Source: Mollicutes bacterium
GTDB lineage: Bacteria; Bacillota_I; Bacilli_A; Izemoplasmatales; Izemoplasmataceae
DNA length: 10,439 nt
Assembly: GCA_003551455.1 (NCBI GenBank)
Contig: PUMR01000015.1
Coordinates: 1-10,439 of the forward strand
Direction of reading: 5' to 3'
The position numbers were made by a program, and so were the translations under genes. How positions within the stretch are numbered: position 1 is the stretch's first letter; every line of letters begins with the position of its first letter. A model generated the notes under the pieces. It saw nothing but the letters and a program-made list of their open reading frames with translations. It was not told where the DNA came from and did no database searches. This document shows, in pieces, positions 1-5,684 of this stretch.

Positions 1-9
1 ATATTACAG

Positions 10-20
10 GGGACACTTCA
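10..20 (-). promoter_or_regulatory. Edge-truncated copy of the TGAAGTGTCC promoter element
   Basis: On the minus strand this reads TGAAGTGTCCC, four bases after the TAA stop of the zinc-knuckle gene. The AT-rich second half (TATNNT plus tail) would lie left of the window, so only the upstream half is seen. By analogy with the complete copies it should drive the next leftward gene, outside the window. Confidence 0.55.
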
Positions 21-23
21 CGT

Positions 24-632
24 TTATTTCTTTCTCCAACACTTCTTACACTTGTATTCCTTTTGCAATACTTCAACACTTAGACCTTTCCTCTTGGCCA
101 TATTATTGACCATTGCAGGAGGATACTTTTGTTTGGCTTTGCAGATAGAGCAAACTAAGGTCATAATCTTTGGCTTACTTTTACTTGTACATTTTTTACA
201 AACATATTGATTGATGAATTCTGAAATATTTAGGTCTTTTTTATCAGCTCTTTGACCAACTTGATGCCTATTAGTTTTTGTTTTCTTTTTGCATTTAGTA
301 CAAGTAAGAGTATCAATCTTTTTAAGTTTTTGTTTTTTGATTGGTTTAGGTTTTACTGGTTTAATGATTGGTTTAGGAGATTCATCAACTTGTTGACTAT
401 CTTTTTGAGTTGTTGAATTTAATTGGTTCCAAACATTTAGTCGCCTAAGTTCATCTTCTGGTACTAAGCCAGCATAAACACTACGTCCATTTATTTGATA
501 TGACCCGAAACCATTGGCTATTTGCCAACTAACTAAACATTGACTATCACTATCTAGACGAATGAAATAAAAATTATGATTACCCTTAGTTGAATACCTA
601 GGTCTATCTTCAAGCATTTGAGATGGTGTCAT
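24..632 (-). CDS. Two-knuckle C4 zinc-binding protein
   Basis: This 202-aa protein has three parts. Residues 1-75 form a globular N-terminal domain with a FYFIRLD stretch and an INGR turn, also seen in the SWIM protein at 7410. Residues 80-107 are a Pro/Lys-rich linker. Two tandem zinc modules follow: Cys111/114 with Cys145/148, and Cys161/164 with Cys195/198. In both, the two CxxC pairs are separated by the same 30 residues, so each is probably one C4 zinc site and the two arose by duplication. The lysine-rich zinc part suggests nucleic acid binding; the function is unknown. The start is ATG at 632 with AAAGGAAAA just upstream. The frame stays open to a GTG at 683, but that GTG is part of the promoter element TGTCCC, so the longer form is unlikely. 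It sits alone in its transcription unit. Confidence 0.85.
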   Translation of the reverse strand: MTPSQMLEDRPRYSTKGNHNFYFIRLDSDSQCLVSWQIANGFGSYQINGRSVYAGLVPEDELRRLNVWNQLNSTTQKDSQQVDESPKPIIKPVKPKPIKKQKLKKIDTLTCTKCKKKTKTNRHQVGQRADKKDLNISEFINQYVCKKCTSKSKPKIMTLVCSICKAKQKYPPAMVNNMAKRKGLSVEVLQKEYKCKKCWRKK

Positions 633-645
633 ATGTTTTCCTTTC

Positions 646-682
646 TTTATTATGTATATAGAATACGATATTCGAAGGGACA
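646..682 (-). promoter_or_regulatory. Promoter element of the zinc-knuckle gene
   Basis: On the minus strand: TGAGGTGTCCC, 11 nt, TATTCT, then ATATACATAATAAA. The TGA of the motif is the stop codon of the coiled-coil gene ending at 685. Constant spacing and position directly before a start with a ribosome site argue for a promoter. The TGTCCC form differs by one base from the common TGTCCT. Confidence 0.75.
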
Positions 683-684
683 CC

Positions 685-1062
685 TCAACCTCTTACTTCA
701 ACATCCTTCGGCAGACCATATTGAAAGACCATATCTTTGAACTCTGTCCAGTTAGCAGCCCTTTTTTTGTATGAATAATCATTTGCATATCTATAACCTC
801 TAGTATCAAACTTCTTGCCATTATCCCAATAGAAGACAAGATTCATATACCTATTGGAATTTTGAGACTTCCTTGTCTTTAGATTTTCTTGAAGTCTCTT
901 TTGCTCTTGGTCAATAAGAGAATGACATTTATATTCAAGGCGGCTCAACTTGGTCCTAGCATCTCGTAAAGTATCAATCTCCGCCCTCATTTCCTCAAGT
1001 TGTTTCTTGGCTTCAGGTGAAAATTCACTTTCACTAAATCGTTTTTTCATTGCAGGTGCCAT
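685..1062 (-). CDS. Small coiled-coil orphan protein
   Basis: This 125-aa protein has no family I recognise. Residues 5-70 are highly charged and contain a likely coiled coil (SPEAKKQLEEM, EIDTLRDARTKL, IDQEQKRLQENL). Residues 72-125 are rich in Tyr, Asn and Trp and look like a small globular domain (YMNLVFYWDNGKKFDTRGY). There is no signal peptide or membrane segment. The start ATG at 1062 follows an AAAGGAG site. It forms a one-gene unit: a promoter element lies upstream and its own TGA stop is part of the next element. A structural or adaptor role is possible but is not shown by the sequence. Confidence 0.85.
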   Translation of the reverse strand: MAPAMKKRFSESEFSPEAKKQLEEMRAEIDTLRDARTKLSRLEYKCHSLIDQEQKRLQENLKTRKSQNSNRYMNLVFYWDNGKKFDTRGYRYANDYSYKKRAANWTEFKDMVFQYGLPKDVEVRG

Positions 1063-1087
1063 CTTATTCTCCTTTGTTATTTGTTTA

Positions 1088-1124
1088 TTTATTATGTATT
1101 TAGAATACTATAGTTTACAGGACA
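1088..1124 (-). promoter_or_regulatory. Promoter element of the coiled-coil gene
   Basis: On the minus strand: TGAAGTGTCCT, 11 nt, TATTCT, AAATACATAATAAA. The motif's TGA (1127-1129) is the stop codon of the preceding HREDGPA gene, giving the boundary TATGCGTGAAGTGTCCT, identical to those at 2767 and 5143. Confidence 0.8.
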
Positions 1125-1126
1125 CT

Positions 1127-1417
1127 TCACGCATAGATAAGTTTTATCTTATCAGCCCATTCTTGACCTCTTAGTTTGGCTAACGCCTTGAAGTATTCTT
1201 TTTTAGATAGATATTCTTTATCAAATAAATACCATTCCTGTTTGCCAAAACTCCATTCAATAGCAGGTCCATCTTCTCGATGCCATTGACCATGTTGAAA
1301 CCATTCCTTAGTGCCACTCATACTTATCACAGCAGGATCATCGTCTCTATGGAGTTTACCATCAAGAACATAACGATAACTACCATCTAACCAACGTTGA
1401 CATTCTGGTTTTTTCAC
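1127..1417 (-). CDS. HREDGPA-repeat protein with displaced (GTG) start
   Basis: This 96-aa member of the seven-copy family has two repeat units (HRDDDPA at 23-29 and HREDGPA at 46-52), each preceded by a W/Y-x-x-x-G strand pair. It ends in the family tail LAKLRGQEWADKIKLIYA. The first repeat is degenerate (DDDPA). The start is odd. The readable frame begins at GTG 1417 with no clear ribosome site. Seven bases upstream, directly after the TAG of the metallopeptidase gene, lies an ATG (1422-1424) reading M-S-C-E-K, matching the N-terminus MSKEKPKC of the paralogue at 5450, but it is out of frame. The difference is one A: six here in GAAAAAACC, five in the paralogue. So this is a +1 indel, a slippage site or a sequencing error. 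It is probably co-transcribed with the metallopeptidase. Function unknown. Confidence 0.75.
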   Translation of the reverse strand: MKKPECQRWLDGSYRYVLDGKLHRDDDPAVISMSGTKEWFQHGQWHREDGPAIEWSFGKQEWYLFDKEYLSKKEYFKALAKLRGQEWADKIKLIYA

Positions 1418-1424
1418 AGGACAT

Positions 1425-2720
1425 CTAGTTCAATCTAAGTTTAGACACATCTCCATATTCCTTGACGATATTATCACTTCCGCCTTTAGAAAGAACAAAC
1501 AACATCTTTCCGTCAGGTAGTTTTGGATTAGACTCGCAATATCCATCCGTCAAAAAAACGAAAACCCTACTATTGATTTTCTTCTCCAAGCAATAGTCTG
1601 CTACACAAGACATAGTTGTTCCACCTGTTGAGCCAAACTTATAGTCAATCAATGAATCAGCATCATGTTTATTGACTACTAAGTTGTCTGTAACTTCAGT
1701 TGACCACCAAAGTATCCGCATACTGATCTGATCAAATGACTTAGCAATGCCAATGACTTCACTCATAAACTTACTATACTCTTTATCCGAAATAGAACCA
1801 GAAGTGTCAATAGCAATGACAACGTCAAGATTCTCTTGAATGATTGAAGGATAATAGACTCCAGTAGTATAGAATCTCCTACCTGGACGACGCATAGTAT
1901 AGTCAACAGGAAGGTCTTTCGTAATAAACTGATGCAACTTAGCACGCCAGTCAATCTCTGGATTCAAAAGTTCACCAAGAGCCCGTTCAAAGTGTGAGTT
2001 ACTCTTGCCTCTCATCTTAGCCTGTGTTGAGGCTTCTGTAGCAATCTTTTTCCACTTTTCCTTATTTTGGTTCTTCTCGGCTTCAGAGACAGGCGTCTTT
2101 TGCTCTTCTCCATCTTCGCCATCCCCACCTGACTCACTCTCTCCATCTTCAGGACGACCTTCAGGATCATGATGGTCAAAGGAACCTTGATAAGAACCTT
2201 CACCAGAACCTTCACCATCCTGAAAATCAGTTTGGATTTGTTCGGCATTAGATGAAAAGATATCATAAATGTCTTCGGCGGTTTTTTCAATGACATTTTT
2301 GATGGTATATTTTTTACCACCCTTTCCGGTAAACTCAAAATTTCCATTATTGTCGGGTAGTAAACAATCTTTAGGCAATGTAACACCATCATTAGTAATT
2401 AAAGCATTAATAACAAGGTCTGACGCCATATTCCAAAGCATCATATCTCTATTACCTTTTCTTTGAAAGGTTAGAGTAACCATATGCATAGCCTCATGAC
2501 AAAGAACACCTTGAAGTTCATCATCAGATAGAGACTTTATAAATTTTTCATTCCATAATAGACGCCCGAATTCATTAACAGCCATTGTAGGAACTCTATC
2601 TTCAGATTTAGATTCTTTGATATTCATGTTTAGCAAGATGTATGAAAAGAATGGATTCGCAGCATTCAAATCAATCTTGGCTTTCATGATTCTGTCTTTT
2701 TCTGTAAACGTATGATTCAT
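1425..2720 (-). CDS. VWA-like metallopeptidase (COG3864-type)
   Basis: This 431-aa predicted metal-dependent peptidase has a VWA-like domain. Residues 15-110 form the N-terminal peptidase-like domain, with zinc motif HEAMH at 75-79 and a downstream NMASDLVINALI helix typical of the DUF2201 N-terminal region. Residues 160-215 are a Gly/Glu/Asp-rich, probably disordered linker. Residues 298-425 form the VWA-like domain with MIDAS elements DTSGS (305-309), the GGT segment (366-368) and TDG (391-393). Families of this type work with MoxR-type AAA+ ATPases, and one is encoded at 3687-4811 on the same strand, so the pair probably forms a chaperone or remodelling machine with a metal-bound substrate-presenting partner. 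The target in phages is unknown. The start ATG at 2720 follows AAAGGAG. No signal peptide or membrane segment is seen. Confidence 0.9.
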   Translation of the reverse strand: MNHTFTEKDRIMKAKIDLNAANPFFSYILLNMNIKESKSEDRVPTMAVNEFGRLLWNEKFIKSLSDDELQGVLCHEAMHMVTLTFQRKGNRDMMLWNMASDLVINALITNDGVTLPKDCLLPDNNGNFEFTGKGGKKYTIKNVIEKTAEDIYDIFSSNAEQIQTDFQDGEGSGEGSYQGSFDHHDPEGRPEDGESESGGDGEDGEEQKTPVSEAEKNQNKEKWKKIATEASTQAKMRGKSNSHFERALGELLNPEIDWRAKLHQFITKDLPVDYTMRRPGRRFYTTGVYYPSIIQENLDVVIAIDTSGSISDKEYSKFMSEVIGIAKSFDQISMRILWWSTEVTDNLVVNKHDADSLIDYKFGSTGGTTMSCVADYCLEKKINSRVFVFLTDGYCESNPKLPDGKMLFVLSKGGSDNIVKEYGDVSKLRLN

Positions 2721-2735
2721 TGAAACTCCTTTATC

Positions 2736-2772
2736 TTTATTCTTTATATATAATACGATAGATGATAGGACA
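2736..2772 (-). promoter_or_regulatory. Promoter element of the metallopeptidase gene
   Basis: On the minus strand: TGAAGTGTCCT, 11 nt, TATTAT, ATATAAAGAATAAA. The TGA at 2775-2777 is the stop of the preceding HREDGPA gene. The first eight spacer bases (ATCATCTA) are the same as in the element at 7381. Confidence 0.8.
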
Positions 2773-2774
2773 CT

Positions 2775-3005
2775 TCACGCATAGATAAGTGCTATTTCGT
2801 TGGCGTGTTCTTGACCTCTTAGTATGGCTAACTCTTTGAGGTAGTCTTGTTTATTATATTGTTTGTCATATAACCACCATTCAGTCCGGCGGCCACTCCG
2901 ATAAATAATAGCAGGTCCATCTTCTCGATGATACTTACTTGTCTTATCAATAAACCAATATTTGCCCCATGGTTTTATTGTACATGTTAGTTTTTCTTTA
3001 GGCAT
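2775..3005 (-). CDS. HREDGPA-repeat protein, single repeat
   Basis: This 76-aa family member has one unit: a WGKYWF strand, then HREDGPA at 26-32, then RTEWWLYDKQY. The conserved tail is LAILRGQEHANEIALIYA. Its ATG overlaps the end of the upstream paralogue by 8 nt (2998-3005), and its ribosome site lies inside that gene's last codons (GTGAGGTTGATTCATG). It is therefore translationally coupled as second gene of the pair. Its TGA stop is part of the next promoter element. Trp/Gly/Asp-rich short repeats suggest a beta-rich fold like MORN-type repeats, but that is only a resemblance. Function unknown. Confidence 0.85.
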   Translation of the reverse strand: MPKEKLTCTIKPWGKYWFIDKTSKYHREDGPAIIYRSGRRTEWWLYDKQYNKQDYLKELAILRGQEHANEIALIYA

Positions 3006-3219
3006 GAATCAACCTCACCATATCTGCCCACTCTTGACCTTTATGTTTGGCTAACGCCTTGAGATAATCTTTTTTATACAAATAACGCACTCCAAATAAA
3101 TGCCATTCTATACGACCATTAGCCCATATCAAAGCAGGGCCATCATCTCTATGAAGTGAACCATCCAAAAACCAAGCCTGATCACCTTGCCTATTTACTT
3201 TATGATTTATCTTATTCAT
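2998..3219 (-). CDS. HREDGPA-repeat protein, possibly leaderless
   Basis: This 73-aa family member has one unit (HRDDGPA at 23-29) and the tail LAKHKGQEWADMVRLIHA. I place the start at ATG 3219, because MNKINHKVNRQGDQAW aligns with the N-termini of the paralogues, whose first core Trp is at about residue 16-17. The frame also runs to an ATG at 3249, but that ATG belongs to the promoter motif (ATGTCCT) and the extra ten residues translate the promoter. No Shine-Dalgarno precedes 3219. The ATG sits exactly 24 nt after TGTCCT, as in the gene at 7410, so the mRNA may start at or very near the initiator codon. It is first gene of a pair with 2775-3005. Confidence 0.78.
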   Translation of the reverse strand: MNKINHKVNRQGDQAWFLDGSLHRDDGPALIWANGRIEWHLFGVRYLYKKDYLKALAKHKGQEWADMVRLIHA

Positions 3220-3248
3220 ATTTATATCATAAGATAATACAAAGGACA
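3211..3248 (-). promoter_or_regulatory. Promoter element overlapping the start of an HREDGPA gene
   Basis: On the minus strand: TGAAATGTCCT, 11 nt, TATGAT, ATAAATATGAATAAG. The usual ACATAATAAA tail is replaced by ATATGAATAAG, creating the initiator ATG at 3219. It lies just downstream of a terminator rather than at a stop codon, so the motif is not merely a coding-end conservation. Confidence 0.75.
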
Positions 3249-3259
3249 TTTCAAATAAA

Positions 3260-3293
3260 AAAGGCGGTCATGGCTCATTACATAACCGCCTTT
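3260..3293 (-). terminator. Intrinsic terminator of the MoxR unit
   Basis: A perfect 9-bp inverted repeat, AAAGGCGGT / ACCGCCTTT, encloses a 16-nt loop that itself contains an ATG/CAT mini-stem. Read on the minus strand the stem is followed by a T run (CCGCCTTTTTTATTTG), giving a rho-independent terminator just after the gene at 3314. Read on the plus strand the T run is only three bases, so it should work mainly leftward. It is the only convincing terminator hairpin in the window. Confidence 0.85.
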
Positions 3294-3313
3294 ATTCATG
3301 GTTCTTTTTAGTT

Positions 3314-3649
3314 CTACGAGGCTTTTAGGAACTCTTCAACTTCTGGGTCAACGGATTCCTGTTCTCCTGTTTGAACCGAATTTTCCTTTTTCTTCCTTTT
3401 AGCTTTACTCTTTTTCTTTTTTGCACCTTTAGGCGGTCGAATCTTGCTTGATAACGTTCCATCTTCCGCCATCTTTCGAATTTCGGCTTCAGTCTTACCT
3501 TCCTTTAGAAGCCGTTTAGCATCTCGACAGACATAAATCTTTCGAAACTCATCAACAGAACCATACTTTGCTTCAATCCGGTTAATCCATTGAGTATTGA
3601 TAGCATTCCAAATACCAGACACAGTGCATTGAATTCGATACTTCGTCAT
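3314..3649 (-). CDS. Small basic protein with degenerate zinc-knuckle module
   Basis: This 111-aa protein starts at ATG 3649 after AAAAAAGGAG. Residues 1-45 resemble one zinc module of the protein at 24-632. Cys8 and Cys41 are 33 residues apart, against 34 between the matching cysteines there, and the segment YGSVDEFRKIYVC matches KGLSVEVLQKEYKC. The second Cys of each CxxC pair is replaced (Ser11, Ala44), so zinc binding is probably lost. Residues 73-89 are a Lys/Arg-rich run, followed by an acidic C-terminus (EQESVDPEVEEFLKAS). It is co-transcribed with the MoxR gene (37-nt gap, no promoter element between them) and followed by the terminator. It could be a nucleic-acid-binding or adaptor partner of that system; the function is not known. 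Confidence 0.82.
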   Translation of the reverse strand: MTKYRIQCTVSGIWNAINTQWINRIEAKYGSVDEFRKIYVCRDAKRLLKEGKTEAEIRKMAEDGTLSSKIRPPKGAKKKKSKAKRKKKENSVQTGEQESVDPEVEEFLKAS

Positions 3650-3686
3650 TTTTTTCTCCTTTTTTGTTGTTTTGGTATTTATTTGT

Positions 3687-4811
3687 TTAGATAATGAATT
3701 TTCCAGCCTTCTTGATGAGGTTTGTCGTAACCGGACACTTCTTGATGAACTTCCGGAATTTTTCCAAATCGGAATCTTTAATCATCCTTAGAGATACAAT
3801 TAGGAAGTCCGGAGCAAGTTTATCAATAATATTCATAATATTATCAAACTTTGCTTGCGATTCCTTATTAACCTTATCCATCTTTTGGAAGTGTTCTGTA
3901 AGACCACCAATGACAGCCCAGAGTTTATCAATCGACATATTCTCAACACACTCCGGATTTTCATAGATTTTTTTCCAATCAAGAGCCTTGAAGCACTTAG
4001 TGTAAGCCTGAAACTCTGTCGCAAATGCTTCACCAACAGAGACAGAAATCAACATATGCGCATCAGGACTCAAGACATCTGTTTTGTCCATTAGAGTGCT
4101 TGCACGAACAATACCACGTGGAGTCGAAGCCTTACCAGCCTTATTTTCATCCACCTTGAAGAGGTAAGAGGCTTTCCACTGGATAAAGGCAATCAAGTGA
4201 GGATTGACCTTACCATAAGCCCATTCTGTCCAAGACTCAACATCCGGTTCAATTTCATACTCCGCAAACCTGTCACGAAGAGGAAACGGCATCTCGTGAA
4301 CAAATGCTTGGTCAATACCAGCCCTGTTACCAGCACCGAAGACATACGTGTCTTTACTCAAACGCCTATCAGCAATAGCCCTCTCGTTGATAATTTGGTA
4401 AGCCTGTCCAGCCACAACCGGAGGAGCCAAGTTCAATTCATCAAAGAAGATTGCACCGGCCGACTTTGCCTTAGTAAAATACACAACCCAAGACATAGGA
4501 ATCGTTTCTAGCATATCACTATTAACCATATTAGGAATACCCCTAAGGTCCGTTGAGTCCATCTGACCAACTCTCTGGTCACAGAAAACCCAATACTTCT
4601 CGGGGTTATTGATACATTCCATTTTTTGTTCTACACTAAGGTCTGTCCAATCAACATATTCCCTTTTCATACCTTTTGCAACATCAGGGAAAATCTGTCG
4701 TGGAATTTCACTCTTTCCAATCCCTGGTGCACCATATACATACATAGGAACTTTAGCCTCATATCCCTTACGAAGCAAGTCACCATATTCTTTCACACTA
4801 GTTGTAAACAT
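3687..4811 (-). CDS. MoxR-like AAA+ ATPase
   Basis: This 374-aa ATPase has Walker A GAPGIGKS at 27-34, Walker B AIFFDELN at 120-127, a sensor-1 region GAGNRAG at about 159-165, an arginine-finger-like LRDRF at 178-182 and a sensor-2-like TPRG at 230-233. The segment between the Walker motifs (about 55-115) is longer than a minimal core. MoxR-type ATPases act with VWA-domain proteins to remodel or insert metals into target complexes. The VWA metallopeptidase at 1425-2720 is the obvious partner, although the two are in separate transcription units here, with two HREDGPA genes and a terminator between them. The start ATG at 4811 follows AAAGGAG. Product class is secure; the cellular target is unknown. 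Confidence 0.92.
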   Translation of the reverse strand: MFTTSVKEYGDLLRKGYEAKVPMYVYGAPGIGKSEIPRQIFPDVAKGMKREYVDWTDLSVEQKMECINNPEKYWVFCDQRVGQMDSTDLRGIPNMVNSDMLETIPMSWVVYFTKAKSAGAIFFDELNLAPPVVAGQAYQIINERAIADRRLSKDTYVFGAGNRAGIDQAFVHEMPFPLRDRFAEYEIEPDVESWTEWAYGKVNPHLIAFIQWKASYLFKVDENKAGKASTPRGIVRASTLMDKTDVLSPDAHMLISVSVGEAFATEFQAYTKCFKALDWKKIYENPECVENMSIDKLWAVIGGLTEHFQKMDKVNKESQAKFDNIMNIIDKLAPDFLIVSLRMIKDSDLEKFRKFIKKCPVTTNLIKKAGKFII

Positions 4812-4836
4812 ATTTTCTCCTTTATTATGTTGTTTA

Positions 4837-4873
4837 TTTATTATGTATATATCATATCTTATTTTTTAGGACA
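4837..4873 (-). promoter_or_regulatory. Promoter element of the MoxR unit
   Basis: On the minus strand: TGATGTGTCCT, 11 nt, TATGAT, ATATACATAATAAA, one of the best matches to the consensus. It lies 12 nt after the TAA stop of the 70-aa orphan. The leader to the ATG at 4811 holds a second ACATAATAAAG copy next to the ribosome site. Confidence 0.8.
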
Positions 4874-4889
4874 CATCAACATTACTTTT

Positions 4890-5102
4890 TTATCCACCCA
4901 TGCCTTTGGCCCTGTATACTTCTACTTGAACATCATTACGTTGTTTTATTTTATAAACTACACAACTATATGCTCCTCCTCTTCGGTTACGTTCATCATC
5001 TGCTATTGTTTTTGCTTTAGACAATCTATAATGCCATCCAGCAATATAAGAATGAGTATTATCTTCACCCCATTTCTTTGAAATTACAATATACATACTC
5101 AT
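4890..5102 (-). CDS. 70-aa orphan protein
   Basis: A short protein (MSMYIVISKKWGEDN...) with alternating hydrophobic and charged stretches: an N-terminal strand-like MYIVIS, a helix rich in Lys/Ala/Asp around SKAKTIADDERNRRGG, a strand SCVVYKI and a C-terminal KGMGG. There are no cysteine pairs, signal peptide or membrane helix. The start at 5102 has a good AAGGAG site. It has its own promoter element and is a one-gene unit. I recognise no family; the compact size and single-gene unit are typical of phage host-takeover proteins, but nothing in the sequence proves that role. Confidence 0.8.
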   Translation of the reverse strand: MSMYIVISKKWGEDNTHSYIAGWHYRLSKAKTIADDERNRRGGAYSCVVYKIKQRNDVQVEVYRAKGMGG

Positions 5103-5111
5103 TTGTTCTCC

Positions 5112-5148
5112 TTATTCTGTATAATATCATATCTTATTTTTTAGGACA
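5112..5148 (-). promoter_or_regulatory. Promoter element of the 70-aa orphan gene
   Basis: On the minus strand: TGAAGTGTCCT, 11 nt, TATGAT, ATTATACAGAATAA. It shares its whole AAAAAATAAGA spacer with the element at 4837. The TGA at 5151-5153 is the stop of the HREDGPA gene upstream. The transcript leader would be very short, since AAGGAG follows at once. Confidence 0.8.
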
Positions 5149-5150
5149 CT

Positions 5151-5450
5151 TCACGCATAGATAAGTGCAATTATATTCGCATATTCTTGACCATGGATTT
5201 TTGCTATCTTATTAAGGTATTGTTCTTTAGAACAAAAATTACCACGGAAGGCCCAAGCATATTGTTTAGTTTTAGTACTACTCCATTCAAGAGCAGGTCC
5301 ATCTTCCCTATGCCATACCCCATTTTGCATCCATGTTTTATCCCCATTTACATGCTCAACTGCTGGCCCATCTTCTCTATGAGTAACACCACGAAGAGTC
5401 CATATTTTAAAATTATTATTACAAATACATTTTGGTTTTTCTTTAGACAT
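5151..5450 (-). CDS. HREDGPA-repeat protein, two repeats
   Basis: This 99-aa family member has HREDGPA at 24-30 and 47-53, each followed by a strand (AVEHVNGDKTW, ALEWSSTKTKQYAW), and the tail IAKIHGQEYANIIALIYA. The N-terminus MSKEKPKCIC resembles the out-of-frame ATG start of the copy at 1127. Its ATG overlaps the upstream paralogue by 8 nt (5443-5450; ATGTCTAA carries start and stop), with the ribosome site GATAAGG inside that gene. It is the last gene of the unit headed by the 319-aa orphan. Function unknown. Confidence 0.85.
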   Translation of the reverse strand: MSKEKPKCICNNNFKIWTLRGVTHREDGPAVEHVNGDKTWMQNGVWHREDGPALEWSSTKTKQYAWAFRGNFCSKEQYLNKIAKIHGQEYANIIALIYA

Positions 5451-5667
5451 AAATCAACCTTATCATATCAGCATGTTCTTTACCTCGAAGTTTTTCTAAC
5501 TCTTTGAAATAATTTTGTTTACTATATCTTACCCCAAATAAATACCATTCTACATCTGCGTTTTCATATTCAACAGCAGGGCCATCTTCTCTATGAATGG
5601 TGTGCCATGTTTTATTTAAGCGCCATACTTGGCCCCAATCACTTTTATATACATACGAGTTGCTCAT
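5443..5667 (-). CDS. HREDGPA-repeat protein, single repeat
   Basis: This 74-aa family member has HREDGPA at 25-31 after a WGQVWRL strand, then VEWYLFGVRY and the tail LEKLRGKEHADMIRLIYV. The closing Val instead of Ala comes from the overlap with the next start (TATGTCTAA). The ATG at 5667 follows GATAAGG-TTAATTT, the same junction type used between tandem copies, although the gene upstream here is the unrelated 319-aa orphan, 17 nt away. There is no promoter element in that gap, so it is co-transcribed. Confidence 0.85.
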   Translation of the reverse strand: MSNSYVYKSDWGQVWRLNKTWHTIHREDGPAVEYENADVEWYLFGVRYSKQNYFKELEKLRGKEHADMIRLIYV

Positions 5668-5684
5668 AAATTAACCTTATCTTA

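Noticed and set aside
633..683. Extended N-terminus of the zinc-knuckle protein from GTG 683
   Set aside because: The extra 17 codons translate the promoter element. A ribosome site lies directly before ATG 632.
1418..1423. TGTCCT core on the minus strand just before the GTG start of the HREDGPA gene at 1127
   Set aside because: No TATNNT or AT-rich tail follows at 11 nt. The bases are explained as the ATGTCCTGT codons (M-S-C) of the ancestral start.
1763..2392. Minus-strand frames inside the metallopeptidase gene
   Set aside because: Out-of-frame shadows of a gene with intact HEAMH and DTSGS motifs; low-complexity translations.
3220..3249. Extended N-terminus of the HREDGPA protein from ATG 3249
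   Set aside because: The ATG is part of the TGAAATGTCCT core, and the ten extra residues have no counterpart in the paralogues.
4609..5081. Plus-strand open frames opposite the MoxR and 70-aa genes, with hydrophobic translations
   Set aside because: They lie antisense to well-supported genes, their hydrophobic look comes from AT-rich complement codons, and they have no good ribosome sites.
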